64,000 bases of DNA from Streptomyces bacillaris (lineage in GTDB: Bacteria; Actinomycetota; Actinomycetes; Streptomycetales; Streptomycetaceae), in NCBI RefSeq assembly GCF_003268675.1, contig NZ_CP029378.1:2914001-2978000 (forward strand), given 5' to 3'. The notes beneath the pieces were generated by a model that did not search any database, was not told the DNA's origin, and worked only from the letters and a program-made list of their open reading frames with translations. The position numbers and the translations under genes are program-made. Numbering within the stretch: the stretch's first letter is position 1; each line of letters starts with the position of its first letter. Below, piece after piece: positions 18,174 to 26,972 of this stretch.

Positions 18174-20522
18174 CTACAGCTTCTCGACCGGTGCGTACCG
18201 CAGGAGCAGCTTCTTCGGGCGCTCGTCGCCGAAGTCCACCGTCGCCTTGGCCTGGTCGCCGGCCCCCTCGACGGCCACCACCGTGCCCAGGCCGAACTGG
18301 TCGTGCGTGACCCGGTCCCCCACCGCCAGCGAGACCGTCGGCTTCTCCGCACCGCGCCGGGTGGCGAAGCCCGAGGGGCCGGAGCGGGAGCGCGAGGAGG
18401 AGAGCGAGGACGTGATGCCCGAGGTGGGTCCGGCCGGGGCGGCCATCGGGCCCTTGCGCTTCCAGTCCAGGTGCGCTTCCGGGATCTCCTCCAGGAACCG
18501 CGAGGGCGGGTTGTACGAGGGCTGGCCCCAGGCGCTGCGCATGGCGGCCCGGGTCAGATAGAGCCGCTCGCGGGCGCGGGTGATGCCGACGTAGGCGAGG
18601 CGGCGCTCCTCCTCCAGTTCCTTGGTCTGGCCGAGGGCCCGCATGTGCGGGAAGACGCCGTCCTCCATGCCGGTGAGGAAGACGACCGGGAACTCCAGGC
18701 CCTTCGCCGTGTGCAGGGTCATCAGCGTGATGACGCCGGAGCCGTCCTCGTCCTCGTCGGGGATCTGGTCGGAGTCGGCCACCAGCGCGACCTTCTCCAG
18801 GAACTCCGCGAGCGTGCCCGCGCCCTCCTCCTCGCCGCGCTCCTGCTCGAATTCGAGGGCGACGGCGGCGAGTTCCTGGAGGTTCTCGATGCGGGTCTCG
18901 TCCTGCGGGTCCGTGGAGGCCTGGAGTTCGGCCAGATAGCCCGTGCGCTCCAGCACGGCTTCCAGCACGACGGCCGGCCCGGCGCCGGACTCGACGATCG
19001 TGCGCAGCTCCTCCATCAGCGTGTTGAACCGCTTGACGGCGTTGGAGGAGCGGGCCGCCATGCCGTACGCCTCGTCGACGCGGCGCAGCGCCTGCGGGAA
19101 GGAGATCTTCTCGCGCATCGACAGGGCGTCGATCATGGCCTCGGCGCGGTCCCCGATGCCGCGCTTGGGCACGTTGAGGATGCGGCGGAGCGGGACGGTG
19201 TCCTCGGGGTTGGCGAGGACACGGAGGTAGGCCAGGACGTCCCGGACCTCCTTGCGCTCGTAGAACCGCACGCCGCCGACGACCTTGTAGGGCAGGCCGA
19301 CGCGGATGAAGATCTCTTCGAAGACACGGGACTGGGCGTTGGTGCGGTAGAAGACGGCGACATCGCCCGCCTTCGCGTCGCCCTTGTCGGTGAGGCGGTC
19401 GATCTCGTCGGCGACGAACTGGGCCTCGTCGTGCTCGGTGTCCGCGACATAGCCGGTGATGCGGGCGCCGGAGCCGGCGTTGGTCCACAGGTTCTTCGGG
19501 CGGCGGCTCTCGTTGCGCTCGATGACGGCGTTGGCGGCGGAGAGGATCGTCTGCGTGGAGCGGTAGTTCTGCTCCAGGAGGATCGTGGTCGCGTCCGGGT
19601 AGTCCTCCTCGAACTGGAGGATGTTGCGGATGGTGGCGCCGCGGAAGGCGTAGATCGACTGGTCCGCGTCACCCACCACGCACAGCTCGGCGGGGGCGTC
19701 GGACACCTCGCCGGAGGGGCCGACCAGCTCCCGTACCAGCGTGTACTGGGCGTGGTTGGTGTCCTGGTACTCGTCGACCAGGACGTGGCGGAAGCGGCGG
19801 CGGTAGTGCTCGGCCACGTCCGGGAAGGCCTGGAGGAGGTGGACCGTCGTCATGATGATGTCGTCGAAGTCCAGGGCGTTGGCCTCGCGCAGGCGGGCCT
19901 GGTAGAGCGTGTACGCCTGGGCGAGGGTCTTCTCGAAACCATCGGCGGCCTGTCCGGCGAAGGTCTCCTCGTCGATCAGCTCGTTCTTGAGGTTGGAGAC
20001 CTTGGCGGTGAAGGACTTCGGCGGATAGCGCTTGGGGTCCAGGTCCAGATCGCGGCAGACCAGGGCCATCAGGCGCTTGGAGTCGGCGGCGTCGTAGATC
20101 GAGAACGACGAGGTGAAGCCGAGCTTCTTCGACTCGCGGCGCAGGATGCGGACGCACGCGCTGTGGAAGGTCATGACCCACATGGCGTTGGCGCGCGGGC
20201 CCACCAGCTGCTCGACGCGCTCCTTCATCTCGCCCGCGGCCTTGTTGGTGAAGGTGATCGCGAGGATCTGCCCGGGGTGCACCCCGCGCTCGGCCAGCAG
20301 GTGGGCGATGCGGTGGGTGAGCACCCGGGTCTTGCCGGAGCCGGCTCCGGCGACGATGAGCAGCGGGGAGCCGGCGTGCACGACGGCGGCGCGCTGCTCG
20401 GTGTTCAGCCCGTCGAGCAGCGCGGCGGAGTCGATGACCGGGCGCGGGTGGCCGTCCCGGTAGTACCCGTCCCGGGGCGGCGGGGGCGCGTCGAAGACGC
20501 CCTCGAAGAGTCCCTCCGGCAC
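18174..20522 (-). CDS. pcrA: UvrD/PcrA-type ATP-dependent DNA helicase
   Basis: 782 aa from GTG 20522. Superfamily 1A motifs are in order: Q-motif and Walker A GAGSGKTR, DEYQDTN (motif II), GDADQSIYAFRGA (III), QNYRS (IV), TAKGLEFPVVF (V) and YVGITRARERLYL (VI). The C-terminal tail resembles the PcrA RNA-polymerase-binding Tudor segment. It unwinds DNA in repair and transcription conflicts. GTG 20522 has no good ribosome site. A well-placed ATG with GGAGGG at 20614 reads a typical Streptomyces PcrA N-terminus in another frame, so the true start is probably 20614 with a one-base gap near 20544-20548. Confidence 0.93.
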   Translation of the reverse strand: MPEGLFEGVFDAPPPPRDGYYRDGHPRPVIDSAALLDGLNTEQRAAVVHAGSPLLIVAGAGSGKTRVLTHRIAHLLAERGVHPGQILAITFTNKAAGEMKERVEQLVGPRANAMWVMTFHSACVRILRRESKKLGFTSSFSIYDAADSKRLMALVCRDLDLDPKRYPPKSFTAKVSNLKNELIDEETFAGQAADGFEKTLAQAYTLYQARLREANALDFDDIIMTTVHLLQAFPDVAEHYRRRFRHVLVDEYQDTNHAQYTLVRELVGPSGEVSDAPAELCVVGDADQSIYAFRGATIRNILQFEEDYPDATTILLEQNYRSTQTILSAANAVIERNESRRPKNLWTNAGSGARITGYVADTEHDEAQFVADEIDRLTDKGDAKAGDVAVFYRTNAQSRVFEEIFIRVGLPYKVVGGVRFYERKEVRDVLAYLRVLANPEDTVPLRRILNVPKRGIGDRAEAMIDALSMREKISFPQALRRVDEAYGMAARSSNAVKRFNTLMEELRTIVESGAGPAVVLEAVLERTGYLAELQASTDPQDETRIENLQELAAVALEFEQERGEEEGAGTLAEFLEKVALVADSDQIPDEDEDGSGVITLMTLHTAKGLEFPVVFLTGMEDGVFPHMRALGQTKELEEERRLAYVGITRARERLYLTRAAMRSAWGQPSYNPPSRFLEEIPEAHLDWKRKGPMAAPAGPTSGITSSLSSSRSRSGPSGFATRRGAEKPTVSLAVGDRVTHDQFGLGTVVAVEGAGDQAKATVDFGDERPKKLLLRYAPVEKL

Positions 20523-20614
20523 CGCTTCGGGTGCGTGCTCCTCGGGGGCGGCGGCGGGCCGTCCTCCGCGGGCTGGAGGCCGGTCAGGAAGTTGTCGTCA
20601 AAGAGGCTGCTCAT
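20523..20614 (-). other. pcrA: Out-of-frame 5' end of pcrA (probable missing base)
   Basis: ATG 20614 has GGAGGG upstream and reads MSSLFDDNFLTGLQP, the kind of start seen in Streptomyces PcrA, before passing a C-rich run. After that run the pcrA frame continues one base off (codons for EEHAPEAVPEGLF). One extra C in the run at 20544-20548 would join both parts into a protein of about 813 aa. Confidence 0.7.
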
Positions 20615-20887
20615 CGCCCTCCGAGTCTAGGGGGCCGCACTGACAACGTTCGGCCGAAGGCCACAAGCGGCCGCCGGTACGGGCGTCCGCCCCGTACGGA
20701 CGGAGAGCGGACGTCCACGTTCCGTGAAGGAGTACCCGGTCGGAGGGGGTCCGGGGCCCGACAGGGGAAAAGGTCACGAAAATGTATCGGGCATATCGCT
20801 CATCCTCCTTCCCAGCGGCGGGCCGCGTTGGCTAGCGTGCTCGGTCAGGTGATCCGTAGCTCCCTGAGGCGAACCGCGTCTCACGGT

Positions 20888-21045
20888 CACCTCTGCCGAA
20901 TCCGTGCTGCCCTCCCAGCAGTTCGGAACCGGGGACCCACACGCAGAACCGGGGTGAATCGGTCCGTGCCCGCGCAGGCGGACCGTAGGACAGCCTTCCG
21001 TTCCGTCCGAACCCGACAGCTAACCCGGTAGGCGGTCCACGGAAG
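20888..21045 (+). promoter_or_regulatory. c-di-AMP (ydaO/yuaA-type) riboswitch
   Basis: The leader carries the conserved blocks of the ydaO class in order: gccgaatcc (about 20895), ggaaccggggaccca (about 20924-20939), ggggtgaatc (20951-20960), and near the 3' end ccgaacccgacagctaacc then ggtaggcgg (21007-21035). A TAGCGT -10-like hexamer at 20833-20838 would start the transcript near 20845. In Streptomyces this class lies ahead of cell-wall hydrolase genes and c-di-AMP binding reduces expression; here it precedes an NlpC/P60 gene. Confidence 0.9.
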
Positions 21046-21057
21046 GAGATGCCGGTC

Positions 21058-22269
21058 TTGGCATCGCATCGCAAGCCGCGTACGAAGGTGCGCACGACCA
21101 CCCCCGCCGTCGGGTTCACGACGGCCGCGCTCGCCTCCGTGACGCTGCTCTCCACGCAGAACGCGACGGCGGCGCCCGCCGAGCCGAAGCCGGCCATCGA
21201 GGACGTGCAGAAGAAGGTCGACGAGCTGTACCGGCAGGCGGGCAGCGCGACCCAGCAGTACAACCGGGCGAAGGCCGCCTCCACCACCCAGCGGGCCAAG
21301 GTCGACACGCTGCTCTCCGATGTGGCGAAGCGGACCGAGCGGATCAACGAGGCGCGCCGGGAGCTGGGCGCCTACGCGGCCGCGCAGTACCGCACCGGCG
21401 GCATCGCGCCCACCGCGACCTTCTTCCTGGCGGACGACCCGCAGGGGTACTTCGACCAGAGCCGGCTGATGAGCCGGGCGACCGAGCGGCAGCAGAAGGC
21501 CGTCGACGACTTCCGTACGCAGCAGGCCGAGGCCTCGAAGAAGCGCGCGGAGGCCGTGAAAAGCCTGGAGAAGCTGACCGAGACGCAGACCGCGCTGCGC
21601 GCCAGCAAGCAGACCGTGCAGACCAAGCTGACCGAGGCCCGGGCGCTGCTGTCGCGGCTGACCGCCGAGGAGAAGGCGCGGCTGGCGGAGCTGGAGCGGA
21701 AGAAGGAGGCCGAGGCCCGGGAGAAGGCGGAGCGGCTGGCCGCCCGCCAGGCCGCCGAGGCCAAGGAGCGCGAGGCGGCGGAGAAGAAGGCGCGCGAGGA
21801 GGCCGCGAAGGAGTCCGCCGAGGCCGGTGGCTCCGGTTCCGGTTCTGGCTCCGGCAGCGGTACAGGGACGAGCCCGGGGCCCGGTACGGGCACGGGGACC
21901 GGGGCGGGCAGCGGTTACGCGGCCAAGGCCGAGAAGGTGCTGGCCTTCGCCCGCGCCCAGATCGGGAAGCCGTACGTGTGGGGGGCGACGGGCCCGTCCT
22001 CGTACGACTGCTCGGGGCTGACCAAGGCGGCCTGGCGGGAGGCGGGGGTGACCCTGCCCCGGACCACCTGGGACCAGGTGAAGGTCGGCACCCGCGTCGC
22101 CACGTCGGACCTCCAGCCCGGGGACCTGGTCTTCTTCTACGACGACATCAGCCACGTCGGCATCTACAAGGGCGACGGGATGATGATCCACGCGCCGAAG
22201 CCGGGGGCGAACGTGCGCGAGGAGTCGATCTACTACATGCCGATCTACGGCAGCGTGCGCCCGGCGTAG
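21058..22269 (+). CDS. Secreted NlpC/P60 peptidoglycan hydrolase with coiled coil
   Basis: 403 aa from TTG 21058 (L/MASHRKPRTKVRTT). ATG 21049 is possible but its GGAG touches the start, while TTG has a normal 9-nt spacing. A Sec signal peptide ends near ATAAPA. Long charged coiled coils follow (about 45-265), then a Gly/Ser linker and the NlpC/P60 domain (about 290-403) with Cys318 in YDCSGL and His366 in SHVGIY. It should cleave D-iGlu-mDAP bonds in the wall. The coiled coil could autoinhibit or bind an FtsEX-like partner. It is controlled by the c-di-AMP riboswitch just upstream. Confidence 0.92.
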   Translation: MASHRKPRTKVRTTTPAVGFTTAALASVTLLSTQNATAAPAEPKPAIEDVQKKVDELYRQAGSATQQYNRAKAASTTQRAKVDTLLSDVAKRTERINEARRELGAYAAAQYRTGGIAPTATFFLADDPQGYFDQSRLMSRATERQQKAVDDFRTQQAEASKKRAEAVKSLEKLTETQTALRASKQTVQTKLTEARALLSRLTAEEKARLAELERKKEAEAREKAERLAARQAAEAKEREAAEKKAREEAAKESAEAGGSGSGSGSGSGTGTSPGPGTGTGTGAGSGYAAKAEKVLAFARAQIGKPYVWGATGPSSYDCSGLTKAAWREAGVTLPRTTWDQVKVGTRVATSDLQPGDLVFFYDDISHVGIYKGDGMMIHAPKPGANVREESIYYMPIYGSVRPA

Positions 22270-22277
22270 CACGCGTC

Positions 22278-22310
22278 GGCCGGGGCGGGCCTCTCGCCTC
22301 CGCCCCGGCC
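22278..22310 (+). terminator. Hairpin terminator after the first NlpC/P60 gene
   Basis: 11-bp perfect GC arms (22278-22288 and 22300-22310) begin 9 nt after the stop. Short ccctcaggt direct repeats follow up to the convergent membrane-protein gene. Confidence 0.75.
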
Positions 22311-22392
22311 TCTCGGGCTTCCGGAACCCCTCAGGTACCCCGGCTTCCTCAGGCGCCCCGAGTCCTCAGGTACCCCAGGTCCCTCAGGTCCC

Positions 22393-22746
22393 TCAGGTCC
22401 AGAGCGTGGCGATGAAGATGTTGGCGACCGTCAGTCCGCCGACCGCCGCGAACGCGCCCTTCTCGACCTTCTCCTCGTCCCGCTTGACGTAGACGAGCGC
22501 GAGGATGACGACGAGGACCGCCAGCTTGACGCCGATCTTGATGTTGTTGACGGTCTGGTCGTCGGCCTGGTTGAGCCCGACCAGGGCGACGCCGGTGACC
22601 AGCATGGTCAGCGCGCCGTGCAGCATGGCCGGAACGAAGCGCGCGGTGCCCGCGCCCATGGCCTTCATCTGGGTCAGGAAGCCGCCCAGCAGGGAGGCGA
22701 TGCCGATGATGTGCAGGGCGACGAAGACATTGATGAGTACGTCCAT
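22393..22746 (-). CDS. Small integral membrane protein
   Basis: 117 aa from ATG 22746 (MDVLINVFVALHIIGIASLLGG). Four hydrophobic helices are visible (about 5-25, 40-60, 70-90, 95-115), separated by short loops including a charged KRDEEKVEKG turn. There is no enzymatic motif and I do not recognise the family. Conserved-looking composition, codon use and its own intergenic space argue for a real gene. It lies between two NlpC/P60 genes, which may be coincidence. Confidence 0.75.
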   Translation of the reverse strand: MDVLINVFVALHIIGIASLLGGFLTQMKAMGAGTARFVPAMLHGALTMLVTGVALVGLNQADDQTVNNIKIGVKLAVLVVILALVYVKRDEEKVEKGAFAAVGGLTVANIFIATLWT

Positions 22747-22945
22747 GGCCCGGAGCCTAGCCATGGCCAAATCTTTACCCAGCAGTGAGGCAAGCCTTCC
22801 TTGACGCCTTCGCCGGAACTGTGCGCCGCGCGCCCGAACCTGCCGGAATGATCAATTCCGACTCGCTGTCCGCAGTCACTCGTCGGCACCGAAGCGTCAC
22901 ATCCGGGCAATAGCTGTCATGGCGACCCTTTTCCGTTCGCCCGGA

Positions 22946-22951
22946 TTAGCG
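22946..22951 (+). promoter_or_regulatory. Candidate -10 element of the second NlpC/P60 gene
   Basis: TAGCGT, the same hexamer found ahead of the riboswitch-controlled paralogue, 58 nt before GTG 23009. Its position argues against a start at ATG 22919. Confidence 0.35.
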
Positions 22952-23008
22952 TCCCTCGCGAGCCCATCGGTATCCCGGCGGGCAGCCGACAGGAAGGATG
23001 CCGCCCCC

Positions 23009-24109
23009 GTGGCCGCGCACCGGAAATCCGCTCACCGGAAACCCAAGCAGCGCCCGTTCACCGGCCCTGCTGCCCGCACCGCCGCCACTCTGGCGCTCGC
23101 CGGGGCCGCCACCGCCGCCTCGGCCGGCGGGGCCGGGGCGGCGCCCGCCGAGCCCGCCCCCACCGCCGCCCAGGTCCGGGCCAAGGTCGACCGGCTCTAC
23201 CACGAGGCCGAGGTCGCCACGGAGAAGTACAACGGGGCGAAGGAGAAGGCGGCCGCCGCCACCCGCACGGTCGACGCCCTGGCCGACGAGGCCGCCCGCC
23301 GCACGGACCGCCTCAACTCCGCCCGCCACACGCTCGGTTCGATGGCCACCGCCCAGTACCGCACCGGCACCCTCGACCCCGCCCTCCAACTGGCGCTCTC
23401 CTCCGACCCCGACAGCTATCTGGAGCGCGCCTCCCACCTGGACCGGGCGGGCGACCGGCAGGCGGGGCTGCTCGGCTCCATCCGGCGCCAGCTCTCCGGG
23501 ATCGCCCGGGTCAAGGCCCGCGCCGACCGGGAGACGGAGGCGCTCGCCGCCCGCCAGGCCGAGCTGCGGGAACACCGCACCGCGATCCGGGCCAAGCTGG
23601 CCGATGCCCGTACGCTGCTGGCCACCCTCACCGCCGAGGAGCGCGCCGCGTACGAACGCTCGGCCGACGCCGCCCACGGCGGCGGCCCGGCCCGCGCCGA
23701 CCGGGCGGGCACCGGCCACGCCGAGCGCGCCGCCCCCCGCTCCTCGGTCGCCGCCCCGAACTCCCGGGCGGGCCGGGCGATCGCCTTCGCCCACGGCGCG
23801 ATCGGCAAGCCGTACGTCTGGGGCGCCACCGGGCCCAACGCCTTCGACTGCTCCGGGCTGACCCAGGCGGCCTGGCAGGCGGCGGGCGTCAGCCTGCCCC
23901 GCACCACCTACACCCAGATCAACGCCGGGCAGCGCGTCTCCCGCTCCCAACTGGCCCCCGGCGACCTGGTCTTCTTCTACTCCGGCATCAGCCATGTCGG
24001 CCTCTACATCGGCGGCGGCCAGATGATCCACGCCCCGCGCCCGGGCGCACCGGTCCGGATCGCGCCCATCGACCAGATGCCGTTCGCCGGAGCGACCCGG
24101 GTGGCCTGA
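23009..24109 (+). CDS. Secreted NlpC/P60 peptidoglycan hydrolase (paralogue)
   Basis: 366 aa from GTG 23009 (V/MAAHRKSAHRKPKQR), with AGGAAGG upstream; ATG 22919 lacks a ribosome site and lies upstream of the likely promoter. Signal peptide (ALAGAATAASAGGAGAAPA), coiled coil about 55-215, short disordered linker, then NlpC/P60 with Cys281 in FDCSGL and His329 in SHVGLY. It is close to the preceding NlpC/P60 protein in layout and sequence, so the two probably arose by duplication. Its leader is short and has no c-di-AMP riboswitch, so regulation should differ. Confidence 0.9.
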   Translation: MAAHRKSAHRKPKQRPFTGPAARTAATLALAGAATAASAGGAGAAPAEPAPTAAQVRAKVDRLYHEAEVATEKYNGAKEKAAAATRTVDALADEAARRTDRLNSARHTLGSMATAQYRTGTLDPALQLALSSDPDSYLERASHLDRAGDRQAGLLGSIRRQLSGIARVKARADRETEALAARQAELREHRTAIRAKLADARTLLATLTAEERAAYERSADAAHGGGPARADRAGTGHAERAAPRSSVAAPNSRAGRAIAFAHGAIGKPYVWGATGPNAFDCSGLTQAAWQAAGVSLPRTTYTQINAGQRVSRSQLAPGDLVFFYSGISHVGLYIGGGQMIHAPRPGAPVRIAPIDQMPFAGATRVA

Positions 24110-24253
24110 CCCGGTCGAAGCCGACCGAACCGGCCGAAGCCGCCGATGCCGGCCGACGGCCTCCTCGCCCGCCGAACCGCCGCTGGGGCGCGACCGCACC
24201 TGCCGGGTCCCTGCTGAAGCCGGACCGCGCGCTCGGGCGGGGAGCCGCCCCGC

Positions 24254-24949
24254 TCAGACCAGTCGGCGGGCCGTCGCCCAGCGGGTCAGCTCGTGGCGGT
24301 TGGAGAGCTGGAGCTTGCGCAGCACCGCCGAGACGTGCGACTCGACCGTCTTCACCGAGATGAACAGCTGCTTCGCGATCTCCTTGTACGCATAGCCCCG
24401 GGCGATCAGCCGCAGCACCTCGCGCTCCCGCTGGGTGAGCCGGTCCATGTCCTCGTCGACCGGCGGGGCGTCCGTGGAGGCGAAGGCGTCCAGGACGAAG
24501 CCGGCCAGCCGCGGGGAGAAGACCGCGTCGCCCTCCTGGACCCGGAAGATGGAGTCGACCAGATCGGTGCCGGTGATCGTCTTGGTGACATAGCCCCGCG
24601 CGCCGCCCCGGATCACCCCGATGACGTCCTCCGCGGCGTCCGAGACGGAGAGCGCGAGGAAGCGGACCGGGTCGTCGGCCGCGCCCATCAGCGGGGCGCA
24701 GCGGCGCAGCACCTCGACCCCGCCGCCGCCGGGGAGATGGACGTCGAGGAGCACCACCTCGGGACGGGTCGCCGTGATGACGGTGACCGCCTGATCGACG
24801 TCGGCGGCCTCGCCCACCACCTCGACGCCGGTCTCCTCGGTGCGGCCGATCTCGGCCTGTACCCCGGTGCGGAACATCCGGTGGTCGTCGACGAGCACGA
24901 CCCGTACCCGTCGCTCCGGGCCCCCGGTGGCTTCGGTGTTCTCGGTCAT
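24254..24949 (-). CDS. NarL/LuxR-family response regulator
   Basis: 231 aa. The receiver domain (about 15-135) has the acidic pair Asp21-Asp22, phospho-acceptor Asp69 (VVLLDVHLPGG) and the KT of the last strand. A LuxR-type HTH follows at about 165-225 (LTQREREVLRLIARGYAYKEIAKQ motif region). It overlaps the kinase gene by 4 nt (ATGA), so the pair is translated together. The target promoters are unknown; the divergent PspC gene is a candidate. Confidence 0.93.
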   Translation of the reverse strand: MTENTEATGGPERRVRVVLVDDHRMFRTGVQAEIGRTEETGVEVVGEAADVDQAVTVITATRPEVVLLDVHLPGGGGVEVLRRCAPLMGAADDPVRFLALSVSDAAEDVIGVIRGGARGYVTKTITGTDLVDSIFRVQEGDAVFSPRLAGFVLDAFASTDAPPVDEDMDRLTQREREVLRLIARGYAYKEIAKQLFISVKTVESHVSAVLRKLQLSNRHELTRWATARRLV

Positions 24950-26244
24950 TCGCTCGCCCTTTCCATCTCCAGCTCGACCTCGGTGCCCCCGCCGGGCACC
25001 GAACGCAGCCGGGCAGTGCCGCCGTTGCGCTGCATCCGGCCGATGATTGATTCTCGTACGCCCATCCGGTCGGCGGGAACCTCGTCCAGGTCGAACCCGG
25101 GCCCCCGGTCCCGGACGGAGACGAAGACCGTACGGCCCTCGACCTCCGCGAAGACCTGCACGGCACCGCCCTCGCCACCGTACTTGGCGGCGTTGACCAT
25201 CGCCTCACGCGCGGCCTGCATCTGTGCGCCCAGCCTGTCGTCGAGCGGGCAGTCGCCGACGACGACCACCTCCAGGGGCACGCCGTGCTTGTCCTCCACC
25301 TCGGCGGCGGACCGCTTCACGGCCTCGGCCAGCGTCTCCGGTTCGTCGTCCTCGTCCTTGCCGGTGCCCTCCGGGTTGTAGAGCCAGTTCCGCAGCTCGC
25401 GCTCCTGGGCGCGGGCCAGGCGTCTGACCTCACCGCTGTCGTCCGCGTTGCGCTGGATCAGGGTGAGGGTGTGCAGGACGGAGTCGTGGACATGGGCGGC
25501 GACCTCGGCGCGCTCCTGGGCACGGATGCGCATCAGCCGCTCCTCGGAGAGGTCCTGGACCATCCGGACCAGGTAGGGCCCGGCGAGCAGGGCGATGCCG
25601 GTGAGGACGGCGATGGCGGCGGTCAGCACATTGCCCAGCTGGGCGGCCGAGCCGCGCACCACCATGAAGACGGCGAGCCCGAGGCCGACGAGGGCGACCC
25701 CGGCGAGGGCGCGGGCCAGTTGCAGCAGGCGGCGGCTGCGGCCGACCTCCATCCAGCGGGCGCGCCGGGCGTTGTCCGCCTGGCGCCAGACGAGGACGGA
25801 GCCCGCGCCGATCAGGAGCGTCGGCCAGATGTAGCGGTCGGCCTCGCTGCCCATGTCGACGTTGACGACGAAGACCACGGCCCCGACGAGCAGGGCGACC
25901 AGGGCGAAAACCTGGCCCGGGTCCGGCTTGCGGAGTCTTCGCCGGCCGTCCGCCGCCGTCTCGAAGACCGAGCGCGCCCCGTGTCCCTCACCGATGCCCC
26001 CGACGCCGAGGGGGACGACGATCCAGAACACCGCGTACAGCAGGGCACCGAAGCCGTCGCTGAAGAAGAGCCCGAGGAAGACGAGCCGGACCCAGGCGAC
26101 CGGCAGCCCGAGGTGTCCGGCGAGCCCGCGCGCGACGCCGCCCAGCATCCGACCGTCGGCGCTGCGGTACAGCTTGCGCAGCGGCGGCTCCTCCGGGTCG
26201 GCGGTGAGTGAGCTGTGCGCGGCTCGGGCGGTGGCGGCTGGCAT
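24946..26244 (-). CDS. Sensor histidine kinase with N-terminal PspC domain
   Basis: 432 aa from ATG 26244. The PspC domain lies at about 22-85 (YRSADGRMLGGVARGLAGHLG), followed by four or so more membrane helices, a HisKA_3 dimerisation region with His253-Asp254 (HVHDSV) and a HATPase_c domain with the N box and GPGFD. It should sense membrane or envelope state and phosphorylate the response regulator encoded just downstream. It is divergent from a second PspC-domain gene at 26451, which suggests a shared envelope-stress theme. Confidence 0.92.
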   Translation of the reverse strand: MPAATARAAHSSLTADPEEPPLRKLYRSADGRMLGGVARGLAGHLGLPVAWVRLVFLGLFFSDGFGALLYAVFWIVVPLGVGGIGEGHGARSVFETAADGRRRLRKPDPGQVFALVALLVGAVVFVVNVDMGSEADRYIWPTLLIGAGSVLVWRQADNARRARWMEVGRSRRLLQLARALAGVALVGLGLAVFMVVRGSAAQLGNVLTAAIAVLTGIALLAGPYLVRMVQDLSEERLMRIRAQERAEVAAHVHDSVLHTLTLIQRNADDSGEVRRLARAQERELRNWLYNPEGTGKDEDDEPETLAEAVKRSAAEVEDKHGVPLEVVVVGDCPLDDRLGAQMQAAREAMVNAAKYGGEGGAVQVFAEVEGRTVFVSVRDRGPGFDLDEVPADRMGVRESIIGRMQRNGGTARLRSVPGGGTEVELEMERASE

Positions 26245-26450
26245 ACCCCGATCGTCACACGCCGTGGGCCCGGGGGGCATCAGGGTAGTCCCCCTGATCG
26301 ACCCTGATGCCAGCCCCACCCCTCACCGGAGCCAGCCCTCCGTTCCGGGCCGCACGACCTGCCCCCTGCGGGACGGACCCGCGCAAAATCAGGGACCGGC
26401 CAGGGTCGGCGCGGGTCCCGCCGGGCCGTACGTACCGTCACCATGGAGGC

Positions 26451-26972
26451 ATGACCGCTCCCTCGGACGCCGCTCCCGGCGTCGCACCCCCCGACGCCCC
26501 CAGACCGCAGCTGCGGCGCAGCCCGCGGCAGAAGATGGTGGCCGGGGTCTGCGGCGGACTCGGGCGGTACTGCGACGTGGACCCGGTGATCTTCCGGATC
26601 GTGCTCGGCGTCCTCTCCGCGACCGGCGGGATCGGTCTGATCTTCTACGGCTTCGCCTGGCTCCTGCTCCCCCTGGAGGGCGAGGACGAGAACGAGGCGC
26701 GGCGGCTGCTGTCGGGCCGGGTCGACGGGGCGTCGCTGGTGGCGCTGCTGCTGGCGCTGATCGGCTGCGGGCTCTTCCTGTCGATGCTGGGCAACCGGGG
26801 GATGCTGGCGTTCGCCGCGCTGCTGTCGTTGGCGGTGGTCGGCTGCTCGGTGTGGACGCAGTCCCGCCGGAACGCCGCTCCTCCGGAGGACCCGGCGGCC
26901 CCACCGGGCACCCCGGCCGCCGCTCCCGCCCCGCGCACCCGGGCGGTCTCGGCACGGCTCCGCCGGAGGTGA
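26451..26972 (+). CDS. PspC-domain membrane protein, N-terminal part
   Basis: 173 aa from ATG 26451, with GGAGG directly upstream. A PspC domain is at about 20-80 (SPRQKMVAGVCGGLGRYCDVD) and further helices follow. The reading then ends in an atypical Arg-rich tail (RTRAVSARLRRR). In Streptomyces this protein normally continues into the segment found one frame over (next entry). Adding one base after the tcgg near 26950 gives an uninterrupted AVS-G-TAPPEVKAPP reading. The gene is therefore probably a single frame with a one-base loss, real or artefactual. Confidence 0.8.
   Translation: MTAPSDAAPGVAPPDAPRPQLRRSPRQKMVAGVCGGLGRYCDVDPVIFRIVLGVLSATGGIGLIFYGFAWLLLPLEGEDENEARRLLSGRVDGASLVALLLALIGCGLFLSMLGNRGMLAFAALLSLAVVGCSVWTQSRRNAAPPEDPAAPPGTPAAAPAPRTRAVSARLRRR

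Noticed and set aside
22919..23008. ATG 22919 as start of the second NlpC/P60 protein
   Set aside because: No ribosome site, it lies upstream of the likely -10 element, and it would bury the signal peptide behind 30 extra residues.
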